Numbered from the stretch's first letter, positions 1 to 15,510 are shown. The stretch: 64,000 bases of DNA from Rhodeus uyekii (GCA_037043235.1 JAWRVZ010000112.1:1860001-1924000), one strand, 5' to 3'. The notes: generated by a model from the sequence alone, not told the origin. Numbers and translations are program-made.

Positions 1-1783
1 TTGAAAATGCAAGTAAATTTAGACATTACAATGTACAGTTTGAAAAAGAATATTCATGTTTAATAACACACTATTCATAATAACACTATTTATATTTAAC
101 AATATTTTATAATACAATATTCATGTTTAATAATTTAATAACACACTTTTTTTAAAGATTAACTTGAGGTGAACATCAGAGGTCTGCAAACGAAATATAA
201 ATGTAAAAACAGAAAAAATAAATTGAAATTCTAACATCGACTAATATGGAACCAGTATATACCAGTATATATCCTCAACAGAAAGAAAAACTTAATGCAC
301 ATTTAAGCCAAATGTGTCAGCTACAATGAACTATATCTTCTGTTTTCTTTTCGCTGAGCATTTGAAAGGCTGTAAAGGAGGCAGGAGGAGACGTCCCCCC
401 CAACACCTCCTCCCTCGCTTTTTCTCTTTCTTGACATTCATTTTAGTTTCCACAAACTTTTCACAACTTCTCTCCTTGTGCGTGAAATTCTCTCCACTGC
501 AGTCGCTTGAGGTATTTTTAGCTTTTGGCAGACCCCCCATTCATCCTCCCCTCTCAAGCCTTCTTTTTCTTTGCTGGAAAGCTATTTTCTGCACCAGGGT
601 CAATGGTGGCCAGAAATTGACAACACACTCCACACTTCACAAATACTGTTGAAAGCAAACAAGGTATAAATCCTCCCCCGTCCCTTCATTCTCACAGCAC
701 GTGGTGTTGCACTTCCCTCCGGACATTCTGTCTGTATTAAGCGCCTCTCCTGTTTGCTTTTTTTTGTGTTGCACAATGACAGTCTCAAATGAGGTCTTGT
801 GAACATTTGTGTTTTTGTTTAGTCTGCGTCTATTTTCTTTTCTTCTTCTTTTTTCCCCCTCAAAGGCTCAAAAGATTACACAGGGATATAGCACAAAAGT
901 ACACAACTTTGTTAAGCACCACAGAATGAACGGCATGTAAACCATAACAGGCTTTAAAGGGGGTGGTATTTATGGGTCTATCATATGCTTCTGCCAAATA
1001 TGAAGATACAAATGTGTGTGTGGGTCCGTCCATAGCTGAGACAAAGTATAAGCTCAGTCCTTTCTAATCTTGTTAACCCTCCCTCCCATCCTTTTGGAGG
1101 GATTTGGTGAAGTATTTGCAACCCGAATACAGTCCCATTTGACCCACAGTGAGCAATTCACAACGCAAGAGAGAAAGAGAGTAGATGTGAGAGAGCGTAT
1201 GCCACGTTGTTCTTGGTGTGTCTTGAGTCCAAATCCCAATACAGTACACACATCACAAAGCATATTGCAATAATTTATCATGGGTAACTGGATGCCAATT
1301 CTTGTCATGGCTGTGCAAAATTAGGTTTTAATAAGTGAACATGCATGTGAGTGCAAAAGCGTTCAGCTATATGTTCAAACCAAAATTCAGAGAAACATGC
1401 AGACCTTTATGACTGTGTGTTGAGGTCAAAAAGTATCTTAAAGTATTAGATAGTTTGAGAGTAAACAGAAATAGATATGAAACAGTAATGTTTATGAAAT
1501 AATTAATACATGTAACTTCTATAAAGAAATTTGTTTTTAAAAACATTTTTGGACATAACGATGTATTTAAGGTGTGAGGAAAATTTGTTACCACTTTTTA
1601 CTTAATTTACAACACATATTTTAAGAGTCATTGGACTGAAACTTTTCTTGAAAAGACTAAACGGTTTTCAAGGCCATTTAATTAGAAAGGTTTTTCTTTT
1701 TTCGTTAACCTTGAATGCCATTGGCCAAGCTAAATAAACAAAGAACCAAAATATTTTGGATTTTTACTTTACTTTAGCCATTA
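1..1783. other. Non-coding AT-rich stretch, no gene seen
   Basis: I see no coding exon here. The first 150 bases contain a short direct repeat (ATATTCATGTTTAATAA near 50 and again near 117). From 300 to 860 the plus strand is pyrimidine-rich and gives chance open frames with no recognisable domain. The rest is ordinary AT-rich vertebrate intergenic or intronic sequence. Confidence 0.6.
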
Positions 1784-1862
1784 GACAACCACCCAGATAA
1801 CCCTAGCGACAACCAGAATACCCTAGCAACCACACAGGAACACCCTGACTACCCCTCCTCAA
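1784..1862. repeat. Short degenerate minisatellite, ~20-bp unit
   Basis: About four diverged copies of a unit like ACAACCAGAATACCCTAGC occur head to tail. The CCCTAGC and AACCA(C) blocks recur every ~20-22 bases. Similar CCCTAGCAACCA arrays are common in fish DNA. Confidence 0.6.
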
Positions 1863-2029
1863 CAGCCTAGAGTTTTCAGAATCAAAATCAATTTTCATTT
1901 TCTTCCTAAAATGAAGAAATCTAGGCGGAATAATCCCAATTTGACATAAAGGTCTAGTTTACCAGGAAATCCTTGAAGTAATACAATACGGAAATATAAC
2001 CCAGGGAAAATCTATTTCTGCAGATGAGA

Positions 2030-2300
2030 ACTAGAGAAGAGGCTAAATGTGTGAGCGAGAGCGAGTGATAAGGGCCCTGGGAGCTCCAGTGTCACCAGGG
2101 CCCTTGTGAAGCACATGGCAGAGGGTGAAACTGAGAGGGAGAACCGGACGGGAAGCATGCTGGGACGCGTCTCTCCGAGAGGCGTTGCTCTGGTGCTGAA
2201 GGGCTGAATAAAGCTCTGCTGCTCATGCCCGGGGGCTTAAAGCAATTAAGAGTTCGTTTGAGAATTAATCTGTGTGATTATTGCCTCATAATACCAAACA
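2030..2300. promoter_or_regulatory. Candidate conserved non-coding element
   Basis: A GC-richer island in AT-rich DNA with no repeat character and no convincing reading frame. It contains a perfect 10-bp inverted repeat (AGGGCCCTGG at 2071-2080, CCAGGGCCCT at 2095-2104, 14-base loop). A homeodomain-like AT block follows (CAATTAAG, GAATTAAT, GTGATTATTG). The composition contrast suggests constraint, but conservation cannot be tested here. Confidence 0.3.
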
Positions 2301-2320
2301 CAGATCAGCACTATAGGTCA

Positions 2321-2345
2321 GAGAGAGAGAGAGAGAGAGAGAGAG
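2321..2345. repeat. (GA)n microsatellite
   Basis: Twelve uninterrupted GA dinucleotides, immediately right of the GC-richer island. Confidence 0.95.
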
Positions 2346-2841
2346 TTTAAATAACACCAGGCACTGCAGGGAATTCAAGTCCAATGCAAACAAATGAAAA
2401 CAGGCTCTAAAACACACATACAGTACGTACACAATGTTAAAAGAGAAAGTTGTGATCGCATTCCCGGGAAATGTAATCGTGTGTTGTTGATGGCGTTTTC
2501 TTTTTGCTTGTTTTTTAACAGGTCTATTCAGTGTTACAAACTGGATCTCATGTTAAACAATTACCAAAATTTTTAATAGAACACTGAATAAAAAAATAAT
2601 AATTACATTTTGTCGTATGAACATGAACCTTAATAACGTCTGTAATGCTTCTGAATGAACCATTGAGTCTGATTTAATGAAGTAGAGGCTGTTTCGGGAG
2701 TCTAGATTTATTAAGAGGAACTAGTTCATAAAAGTCATTTGTTTGCATTAAGTCTCTTTGTAAGCGGATGGGGAAGTTCAAATTGTTGATTAAAGATGAA
2801 TTGTTCATTTCTTGATGACTTCAAAGTTAAAGTTGCATATA

Positions 2842-3074
2842 CAGTGATCCCTCGTTTATCGCGGTTAATGGGAACCGGGCGTGTACAAAGCCTCTGAGAG
2901 AGTTTCTCTCTTCGTCCGGAATCCTGGGAAACCGTTTCTCTCGCATCACTTTCCGCAATACGGTTGCTGACATGGCGGTATTTTTGAATTTGTATTTTTC
3001 AATGAATATTTTTGAAAAATCCGCGATGTACTGAGACTGTGGAACTTAAACCGTGAAGTGGTGAGGGATTACTG
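2842..3074. mobile_element. pogo/Tigger-like MITE, 233 bp
   Basis: It starts CAGTGATCCCTCGTTTATCG and ends with the inverse GAGGGATTACTG, flanked by TA on both sides (2840-2841, 3075-3076). The CAGTxATCCCTCG terminus and TA duplication are typical of pogo/Tigger elements of the Tc1/mariner superfamily. The interior has no transposase, so this is a non-autonomous copy. The same terminus is found on the transposase-bearing remnant at 12114. Confidence 0.8.
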
Positions 3075-3245
3075 TATTTATAATTTGTCATTTTTGCAAC
3101 ATTGCAATCACAGCATAAAGCCCTCCCTAAAACTTCAGAATTGCAAATTAAGCAGTTGAGTCGAAGCGGGTTCTAATATATCTTGGGAGAATATTCGGCA
3201 AGAATTCCAGTTCATCTTAATTGTTACTGTTGTGAATCATCTATA

Positions 3246-3335
3246 GCAGTGGTTGTCAAATGGCGAACTGCGGGACATAACCGCACCATTTTAGATTGAG
3301 TAGTGCGCCAAAACAAAGGAACAGTTCAAAGCGTT
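3246..3335. mobile_element. hAT-like element end (fragment)
   Basis: The stretch begins CAGTGGTTGTCAAATGGCG, like the CAGTGGTTCTCAA termini of many vertebrate hAT elements. I cannot find a matching opposite end, so only a fragment is supported. Confidence 0.35.
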
Positions 3336-4377
3336 TACGGTAATGATCGTTCGGTGTAACATCCTCTAACATCTTTATAGAGTCAGACGATATTCATATT
3401 TATATTCACATCCGGTTGAAGAAAAATACTTCAAATACTACAAATTCTTAGACATCACTGCTTTGGCTCTCAGGGCCTAAGATTCCCATCTTGAGTGTTT
3501 ACATTTTGTTTTCTTTTACAAGTACTGTGGCTGCCTCGATGGTAATGTATAACGGTTACAAAAAAGTATTTTTTGAATTTTGTAAATATAGGGACCGGAA
3601 ATCTAGGAACTTTAATTGAATATCCCTGATCTATGGTACACAAACACACAAGACGCCAAGGTCCAAGTCTGTTTAAGGTGTACACTGTATTGCTGGAGGA
3701 GTTTTTGAATGAATGATGCTCAGCAGTTTGCACTAAAGGCCATGATTCCACAGACAGGCAGAGACATGCAGTTTACATCCAAAACAACTGAAAACACACT
3801 CTCTCATATTTGAGACTGGAATTTCACTTTGACAGGGGGGGGATTTGGTGTCCAGTATAAAAGGAGGTCAAAGGTTAAAGGTACCGTACAAGGGTAAATG
3901 TTGGACAGCTAGTCCACTGGTGCAAAATGCTAAGCACCAACACAATGTGATGGGGAAGTTGCTCTTAGTCAATGTTCTTTAATGGAGAGGAAATTCATCC
4001 AAATAATCAAATAATAAAACAAAAATGGACCAGTGTAAAAAATTACTAAAACTAAATCAAAACAGCCTATTTCCCCAAGTAATTTGTGCAATGTTCAGTG
4101 CTCATAAAAGCAATGTCAGTCAGAATGAGACTCAAAACCCAAACATGACAAAACAAGATATTAAAAACTAAAACAAGATAAGAGAAGATATAAAACAACA
4201 CAAATCAAAATGATGAAGCACAATCAAAACAACAGTAGTTGACCACTCTTCAGGCACCTCTGACTCTGACTTATGTAAAACCTTCTGTTATCTTCAGTTC
4301 TGCATTCTCTTACCTGTTCCAGAGTACAAGAGAGTGATCCATGCATTTAACTCATCATGGCTTGATTATTGTTAATT
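3336..4377. other. Non-coding stretch, no gene seen
   Basis: AT-rich sequence with an A-rich tract at 4010-4210. A chance 93-residue frame on the minus strand (3470-3751) has no recognisable motif and no splice context. Confidence 0.5.
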
Positions 4378-4522
4378 AAGTTGGCTTGAGAAAGCCAACT
4401 TAGTGATATTGTATCTAAACTTATTATTATTAAGTTGGCTTGAGAAAGCCAACTTAGTGATATTGTATCTAAACTTATTAAGTTGGCTTGAGAAAGCCAA
4501 CTTAGTGATATTGTATCTAAAC

Positions 4523-4567
<45 letters not shown>

Positions 4568-6238
4568 TTCTTACCTAAAATTCTCAATGCATCTCCTCCT
4601 AGAGCTTTAAAGCTACAACCACTAAACTCTGCTCAGACTTCAGACCTGTTCTGACTTGAGTTGCTATCCCTTTTCAGACTGATCAGACTTATGATTTTTG
4701 ATAAAACTGAAGATTAAAGTCATAAAATCTCCATAGACTTTCACTAATGAAGTGAAAACTGAATTTTAGATAGAGCGTCCACTCCATCTGTTGGTAACAT
4801 CACAACATTACACCTGATATATAATACATTTCAATACAGTATGTGTGAACATGTCCATTCCAATGGGCATGCATTTTATTTTTTTAAATCCTGAAAAAAA
4901 ACTTGCAGGTCTACAATCGATTTTTTACTTTAATTAGTAAGTTAAATCTCTCTATTTTACATTCATAATATCACAAAATTACACCCCTGTCAGTGAGAGC
5001 ACTGAAGTTTGAACGAATCAGAGCGCTGCAATTCAAAGCCTCAAAGCTTTTCAAAGACGCCATTACTGCTGGAGAGAGAGATCATAATCTCCTAAAATAG
5101 ATTTATGTGAGAGAGTTTATGATCAAACGGAAATTGTTTCCGATTATCAAGTAACCGCTGCAGCGTGTTTCCTTGAAGATTTATGCACTTATATGGCCAA
5201 ATTCTGACTCTCATTCGTCTTTACTCGGCAACGGAGTACATTACTATGGGGAAGGTAGGTGAAGTTTAAACGCGCGTCCTCCTGGACTCGCGCCAAAGCA
5301 TAACCGTCTAAGCACCTACGTTTATTTATAGCGCTCATTTATGTACTTTATTGCCGAATTCTGACTCTCGCTCGTGAGTCAATATACATTGGAAAAGGCT
5401 TCCCTGAGCAGCGCGCGCGCTGACTCTCTTCAAATGCAGCGTCTAACAGTCAAAGTTATTTATAACTAATTCTTGAGTATATAGTTACATTGTGTTAATT
5501 CTTTTATCTGCTTTTAACTAAAGTCTGACTCCTGTTCTCGAGTTCAAACGCGCTTCCTGAGCAGATTCGCTGATAGATCGATGTTTTGTGAACACTGAAA
5601 CAGTAAATGAAATAAGATTTTTAAAGGATGCAAAAAACATGGCAGATCGATTCAAACTGTAAACTGCTTGAGATTAAAAAAAACTGCATTACTCTGCTGC
5701 ATTACATGAGCAGGAATTATTTAAAAAATACTAATATTTAAGTTATTTTGTTTCCCATGGAGGAAGGCTTTATACAAATATTACATTGCGTTGATTCCTT
5801 TATCTGCTATAATTGCCGTGTTGAACTGAAGGCAGATCGAGTCAATCTGAAAACTGCTTGAGATTAGAAAAAACTGCATTACTCTCCTCATTGTACTTTA
5901 GCAGGAATTATTTTAAAAATACTAATATTTAAGTTTGTTTCCCATGAAGGAAGGATTTACATATACATCTAAAAAGTATGTATTAGAGGCTCCATATACG
6001 CGCGTCCTCCCGCATTCGCGCGTCCACGCCTAAGCGCCTACGTTTATTTATAGCGCCTAAATCTATTCACACACATACATGCATATCTATCTACATTTAT
6101 ATTGTAAATATAAAGGGCTCCATATACATTCAGTGTAACTGCTGTCTGTTTTGAAAGTGGTAAGACTACATAAATAATGCTTAATTACATCTTTAAAATA
6201 GAAATAAAACAAAGTATTATTCACAGTATCACAGTACC

Positions 6239-6296
<58 letters not shown>

Positions 6297-6440
6297 ACAC
6301 ACATCTATTTCGTATATATAAAAGGCTACATATAGTGTAACTGTGGTGTAACTGCAGTCTCTTTTGAAAGTGATTAGCCTATATTAATAATGCTTAATTA
6401 CAGCTTTAAAATAGAAATAAAACAAAGTATTATTCACAGT

Positions 6441-6493
<53 letters not shown>

Positions 6494-6497
6494 CTCT

Positions 6498-6572
<75 letters not shown>

Positions 6573-7241
6573 CACATCTATTTAGTATATATAAAAGGCT
6601 ACATATACATGCAGTGTAACTGCAGTCTCTTTTGAAAGTGATTAGCCTATACTAATAATGCTTAATTACAGCTTTAAAATAGAAATTAAACAAAGTATTT
6701 TTTGCATTAGTGAAAACTGACCGTTAAAAGCCAAGGATGTAATTAAACCGTAAACATTTTTATAAACTAATTACAATTTTCCAACACTTTGAGCATCAAA
6801 AAGCATAATTATAACTTATTTTTAAGTTTAAACTCTCAAAAATTTTCAAGCTAATTAACAATAAATCTTGCTAACAATATGCTAATTCAGCAAATTCTTG
6901 CCAGCAACATGCTTATTTATGTTAAATGTTGCTAATGACTTCGGAATTCATACTAAATCTTGCTAGCAACAAGATAATTAACATTAAATCTTGCTAGCAA
7001 AATTGATCATCAATTGATTAAAGATTAAATTATGATCAAAGAACATAACGACACCTTAGTAACTGCCTAGAAACAACGCAAGGCAATAACTAACAAGAGT
7101 ATATATGCTCAAGATCTAATTCTTTCCATCTATCCATCTGTAAACTTTCAAAACTTTTTAAGCTTTTACAAATAAATTTAACTTTCAGGCTAGGCTTTCT
7201 CAAGCCAACTGAAGTTTATATCATAAACTTCCTCTATCTAG
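4378..7241 (+). mobile_element. Helitron-like tandem unit, copy 1 (full left end)
   Basis: First of about five head-to-tail copies of a ~2.7-kb non-coding unit. The left end, a palindrome around AGTTGGCTTGAGAAAGCC, occurs three times in a row (starts 4378, 4432, 4480), followed by (TTA)n to 4566. The right end has the inverted partner of that motif (7193-7210). Next comes a 9-bp-stem, 3-base-loop hairpin (7211-7231), six bases and a terminal CTAG (7238-7241). A 3' hairpin just before CTRR is the Helitron signature. No Rep/helicase frame exists, so it is non-autonomous. (AT)n tracts lie at about 6244-6288, 6444-6477 and 6501-6566, each beside a repeat of an internal ~200-bp monomer. Orientation is set by the CTAG end. 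Confidence 0.7.
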
Positions 7242-9981
<2,740 letters not shown>

Positions 9982-11690
9982 TTATTATTATTATTATTAT
10001 TCTTACCTAAAATTCTCAAAGCATCTCCTCCTAGAGCTTTAAAGCTACAACCACTAAACTCTGCTCAGACTTCAGACCTGTTCTGACTTGAGTTGCTATC
10101 CCTTTTCAGACTGATCAGACTTATGATTTTTGATAAAACTGAAGATTAAAGTCATAAAATCTCCATAGACTTTCACTAATGAAGTGAAAACTGAATTTTA
10201 GATAGAGCGTCCACTCCATCTGTTGGTAACATCACAACATTACACCTGATATATAATACATTTCAAAACAGTATGTGTGAACATGTCCATTCCAATGGGC
10301 ATGCATTTTATTTTTTTAAATCCTGAAAAAAAAACTTGCAGGTCTACAATCGATTTTTTACTTTAATTAGTAAGTTAAATCTCTCTATTTTACATACATA
10401 ATATCACAAAATTACACCCCTGTCAGTGAGAGCACTGAAGTTTGAACGAATCAGAGCGCTGCAATTCAAAGCCTCAAAGCTTTTCAAAGACGCCATTACT
10501 GCTGGAGAGAGAGATCATAATCTCCTAAAATAGATTTATGTGAGAGAGTTTATGATCAAACGGAAATTGTTTCCGATTATCAAGTAACCGCTGCAGCGTG
10601 TTTGCTTGAAGATTTATGTACTTATATGGCCAAATTCTGACTCTCATTCGTCTTTACATGGCGACGAATTTTCGCTGTTGAGCACTATGATACTATAGGA
10701 AAGGTAAGTGAAGTTTAAACGCGCGTCCTCCTGGACTCGCGGCAACGCATCTAAGCGCCTAAGTTTATTTATAGCGCTCATTTATGTACTTTATTGACGA
10801 ATTCTGACTCTCGCTCGTGTTTGCACGGGGAAGACGCATGTAAACGGCTTCCCTGAGCAGCGCGCGCTGACTCTCTTCAAATGCAGCGTCTAACAGTCAA
10901 AGTTATTTATAACTAATTCTTGAGTATATAGTTACATTGTGTTAATTCTTTTATCTGCTTTTAACTAAAGTCTGACTCCTGTTCTCGAGTTAAAACGCGC
11001 TTCCTGAGCAGATTCGCTGATAGATCGATGTTTTGTGAATTCTGACTCTCGCTCGTGTATACACAGGGAATGCAGAAACATGAATATACATTGGAAAGGC
11101 TTCCCTGAGCAGCGCGCGCGCTGACTCTCTTCAAATGCAGCGTCTAACAGTCAAAGTTATTTATAACTAATTCTTGAGTATATAGTTACATTGTGTTAAT
11201 TCTTTTATCTGCTTTTAACTAAAGTCTGACTCCTGTTTTCGAGTTCAAACGCGCTTCCTGAGCAGATTCGCTGATAGATCGATGTTTTGTGAACACTTAA
11301 ACAGTAAATGAAATACGATTTTTAAAGGATGCAAAAAACATGGCAGATCGATTCAAACTGTAAACTGCTTGAGATTCAAAAAAACTGCATTACTCTGCTG
11401 CATTACTTGAGCAGGAATTATTTTAAAAATACTAATATTTAAGTTATTTTGTTTCCATTGGAGGAAGGCTTTATACAAATATTACATTGCGTTGATTCCT
11501 TTATCTGCTATAATTGCCGTGTTGAACTGAAGTCTGACATGGCAGATCAATTCAATCTGAAAACTGCTTGAGATTAGAAAAAACTGCATTACTTTCCCCA
11601 TTGTACTTGGCAGGAATGATTTAAAAAATACTAATATTTAAGTTATTTTATTTCACAGGAAGAAACAATTTATATATACATATATCTCCT
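9982..11690 (+). mobile_element. Helitron-like tandem unit, copy 3 (right end lost)
   Basis: The first ~1055 bp look identical by eye to copy 2. At about 11037 the sequence jumps back and repeats a ~240-bp internal segment (both begin GAATTCTGACTCTCGCTCGTG-like at 10799 and 11037), an internal tandem duplication. The unit then continues, more diverged, and decays at about 11690 without the AT-rich half. Confidence 0.65.
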
Positions 11691-12113
11691 TCAGACCAGA
11701 ATTAGGTTCCAGGTTTCTGAAAAAAAAAATAATAATAATATCCCATTAAATTAGGCATCTATTAATGAGTAAGAAAAAAAATCATAACTCCTTCATAGCA
11801 ATTTTTGTTGTCAATTGCAGTACACTATTGGTCTTAACAGCTGTGAATATCAAACTAATATAAACCAATATAAAACAAAATTAAACATAAAAAAATCCCA
11901 AGGTCAAGAACTTGAACAATATAACATTTCAACTTTAATTTTGAGGTTTTTGTTTTACAAATTGCACATTTAATAAAATAAACCTCTAATAGAAAATGCA
12001 TTAGAGTCAGTGCAGTCACTTTACACACACACATTTCCTGTGTGTATCTTTCAAGGTATTCCCCAGTGGCACAGAGCAGTAGTGCACTTTGCACTAATCA
12101 CATTAAATAAATA
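11691..12113. other. Non-coding spacer inside the array
   Basis: AT-rich sequence unlike the 2.7-kb unit, with no coding signal. It separates truncated copy 3 from the Tigger remnant. Confidence 0.5.
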
Positions 12114-12856
12114 CAGTGATCCCTCGCCACTTCGCGGTTCACTTATCGCGGATTCGCTATTTCGCGGATTTTCATAATGCATTTTTTTTTTTTTTTGGTG
12201 CATTGTGCTCAGCATTCTGATTCGCTAAAAACTCACTTCCGCTTCTTGTATCAAAACATGCTACGAATTGTGCTATCATTTTGTCGTCTCGTGCAGTTAT
12301 GTGTACGGAGGAAGGACTAACGCTTGGTCGCTTAGCAACCATGGTGCGAATGGCCACTGAACTTAAGCGATTAGCTGAGGAATGGGACCCTTTGATGGGC
12401 CGTTCATTACAGTTCTCCAACGTAATCGATGGTGGCATGTCGGTGTACAAGGATCTTTTTGCAAAGAAGAAAAAAGAGCGACAACAGCTGCCTATCACTA
12501 TGTTCTTCTCCCGAACAAACACACCTGCACCGCGGGCTTCAGAAGAAGAGAACACTGCAGAGCGTAGTCAGGATGCAGCGGCCCAGTCTGAAGAGCTGTG
12601 AAACGGCCTACACGTGAGTCACTGTATTTGTATACATGTAATAGTTGCTAATTGTAAAAAAAAAAAAAAGTTTTCTATTTCGCGGATTTCACTTATCGCG
12701 AGTCATTTTCGGAACGTAACCCCCGCGATAAACGAGGGATTACTGTACATGTAATAGTTGCTAATTGTAAAAAAAAAAAAGTTTTCCATTTCGCGGATTT
12801 CACTTATCGCGGGTCATTTTCGGAACATAACCCCCGCGATAAACGAGGGATTACTG
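12114..12856 (+). mobile_element. pogo/Tigger-like element, internally deleted, with duplicated right end
   Basis: The left terminus CAGTGATCCCTCGCCACTTC follows TA. The right terminus, with AAACGAGGGATTACTG, occurs twice (ending 12745 and 12856), because the last ~111 bp (12634-12745, 12748-12856) are tandemly duplicated. The remaining interior holds the 3' end of a transposase gene (12281-12601). The terminus matches the 233-bp MITE at 2842, which may have been mobilised by a relative of this element. Confidence 0.75.
12281..12601 (+). pseudogene. Tigger-type transposase, C-terminal remnant
   Basis: An open frame of 106 residues reading like the extreme C-terminus of pogo/Tigger (TIGD1-like) transposases. 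It has an acidic and leucine-rich helix, then WDPLMGRSLQF, then a basic run (KKKKERQQ) followed by LPITMFFSR and a Ser/Pro/Glu-rich tail. The N-terminal CENP-B-like HTH domains and the DDE catalytic core are missing, so the protein cannot transpose. It lies between Tigger-like terminal repeats on the expected strand. The family call is from memory of the C-terminal motif plus the termini; the frame itself is clear. Confidence 0.6.
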
Positions 12857-13149
12857 TAATGGTATATTCTGTATATGACATTTTCTCAAATTTTCTTCTT
12901 AAAATTTGACATATTTTAGAATGAGATTTGAATTTTGACTAATTATTACCCTACTGGCCATAACAGCAAATAGCATTATGATACCACATGAAGACATCTG
13001 GGGGGGGGGGGGGGGGTATTGTATTTATTAGATCCTACATATCTCAATTAGCAAGAAAAATTACAAAATTCACATCAGGCAAACTTGTGGGACTCAAGAG
13101 GATATATAATAAATTTCAATCAGCATGTGCATTGAGTAGCAGTCATTGG
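12857..13149. other. Non-coding spacer with poly-G run
   Basis: AT-rich sequence containing an uninterrupted poly-G run (about 13001-13016). No gene is seen. Confidence 0.5.
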
Positions 13150-13493
13150 AACCCAATGTCCATTGCAATGGATATGCATTTTTTTTTTAAATCCTGAAAA
13201 AAGACTTTTTTAACTTTAATTAGTAAGTTAAATCTCTCTATTTTACATACTAACTATGAAATACTGGCAAACATATCAAAGATTGCAAATATAACTGTAG
13301 AAAATGCTGCTTCTGTGTGTGGGAAACAGCGCCACTCACTGACCAACTGAATCATCAGTAATCTCCAAATAAATCTTGTTAGCGACAAACTCTCAAAACT
13401 TTTCAAGCTTGAAGCTTTTACAACTAATTTAAACTTTCAGGCTAGGCTTTCTCAAGCCAACTGAAGTTTATATCATAAACTTCCTCTATCTAG
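13150..13493 (+). mobile_element. Diverged Helitron-like fragment ending in CTAG
   Basis: The start resembles the unit's internal block (AATGTCCATTxCAATGG, then TTTAATTAGTAAGTTAAATC). It skips most of the unit and resumes at the right end, with GGCTTTCTCAAGCCAACT, the hairpin and CTAG at 13490-13493. It differs more from copies 1-5 than they do from each other, so it looks like an older copy. Confidence 0.6.
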
Positions 13494-13538
13494 TTAAGTT
13501 GGCTTGAGAAAGCCAACTTAGTGATATTGTATCTAAAC

Positions 13539-13577
<39 letters not shown>

Positions 13578-15435
13578 TTACCTAAAATTCTCAATGCATC
13601 TCCTCCTAGAGCTTTAAAGCTACAACCACTAAACTCTGCTCAGACTTCAGACCTGTTCTGACTTGAGTTGCTATCCCTTTTCAGACTGATCAGACTTATG
13701 ATTTTTGATAAAACTGAAGATTAAAGTCATAAAATCTCCATAGACTTTCACTAATGAAGTGAAAACTGAATTTTAGATAGAGCGTCCACTCCATCTGTTG
13801 GTAACATCACAACATTACACCTGATATATAATACATTTCAATACAGTATGTGTGAACATGTCCATTCCAATGGGCATGCATTTTATTTTTTTAAATCCTG
13901 AAAAAAAACTTGCAGGTCTACAATCGATTTTTTACTTTAATTAGTAAGTTAAATCTCTCTATTTTACATTCATAATATCACAAAATTACACCCCTGTCAG
14001 TGAGAGCACTGAAGTTTGAACGAATCAGAGCGCTGCAATTCAAAGCCTCAAAGCTTTTCAAAGACGCCATTACTGCTGGAGAGAGAGATCATAATCTCCT
14101 AAAATAGATTTATGTGAGAGAGTTTATGATCAAACGGAAATTGTTTCCGATTATCAAGTAACCGCTGCAGCGTGTTTCCTTGAAGATTTATGCACTTATA
14201 TGGCCAAATTGTGACTCTCATTCGTCTTTACTCGGCAAAGGAGTACATTACTATGGGGAAGGTAGGTGAAGTTTAAACGCGCGTCCTCCTGGACTCGCGC
14301 CAAAGCATAACCGTCTAAGCACCTACGTTTATTTATAGCGCTCATTTATGTACTTTATTGCCGAATTCTGACTCTCGCTCGTGAGTCAATATACATTGGA
14401 AAAGGCTTCCCTGAGCAGCGCGCGCGCTGACTCTCTTCAAATGCAGCGTCTAACAGTCAAAGTTATTTATAACTAATTCTTGAGTATATAGTTACATTGT
14501 GTTAATTCTTTTATCTGCTTTTAACTAAAGTCTGACTCCTGTTCTCGAGTTCAAACGCGCTTCCTGAGCAGATTCGCTGATAGATCGATGTTTTGTGAAC
14601 ACTTAAACAGTAAATGAAATAAGATTTTTAAAGGATGCAAAAAACATGGCAGATCGATTCAAACTGTAAACTGCTTGAGATTAAAAAAAACTGCATTACT
14701 CTGCTGCATTACATGAGCAGGAATTATTTTAAAAATACTAATATTTAAGTTATTTTGTTTCCCATGGAGGAAGGCTTTATACAAATATTACATTGCGTTG
14801 ATTCCTTTATCTGCTATAATTGCCGTGTTGAACTGAAGTCTGACATGGCAGATCGAGTCAATCTGAAAACTGCTTGAGATTAGAAAAAACTGCATTACTC
14901 TCCTCATTGTACTTTAGCAGGAATTATTTTTAAAATACTAATATTTAAGTTTGTTTCCCATGAAGGAAGGATTTACATATACATCTAAAAAGTATGTATT
15001 AGAGGCTCCATATACGCGCGTCCTCCCGCATTCGCGCGTCCACGCCTAAGCGCCTACGTTTATTTATAGCGCCTAAATCTATTCACACACATACATGCAT
15101 ATCTATCTACATTTATATTGTAAATATAAAGGGCTCCATATACATTCAGTGTAACTGCTGTCTGTTTTGAAAGTGGTAAGACTACATAAATAATGCTTAA
15201 TTACATCTTTAAAATAGAAATAAAACAAAGTATTATTCACAGTATCACAGTACCATTTATTTATATATATATATATATATTACACACATACACACACATC
15301 TATTTCGTATATATAAAAGGCTACATATAGTGTAACTGTGGTGTAACTGCAGTCTCTTTTGAAAGTGATTAGCCTATATTAATAATGCTTAATTACAGCT
15401 TTAAAATAGAAATAAAACAAAGTATTATTCACAGT

Positions 15436-15510
<75 letters not shown>

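Noticed and set aside
4372..4654. Frames with poly-Asn or poly-Leu and three repeats of RYNITKLAFSSQLN-like sequence
   Set aside because: Produced by the triplicated left palindrome and (TTA)n of the element, not a gene.
6087..6635. Ile-Tyr repeat frames here and in the other array copies, and near 44287-44614
   Set aside because: They are (AT)n tracts read through; the flanks are non-coding parts of the Helitron-like unit or unique DNA.
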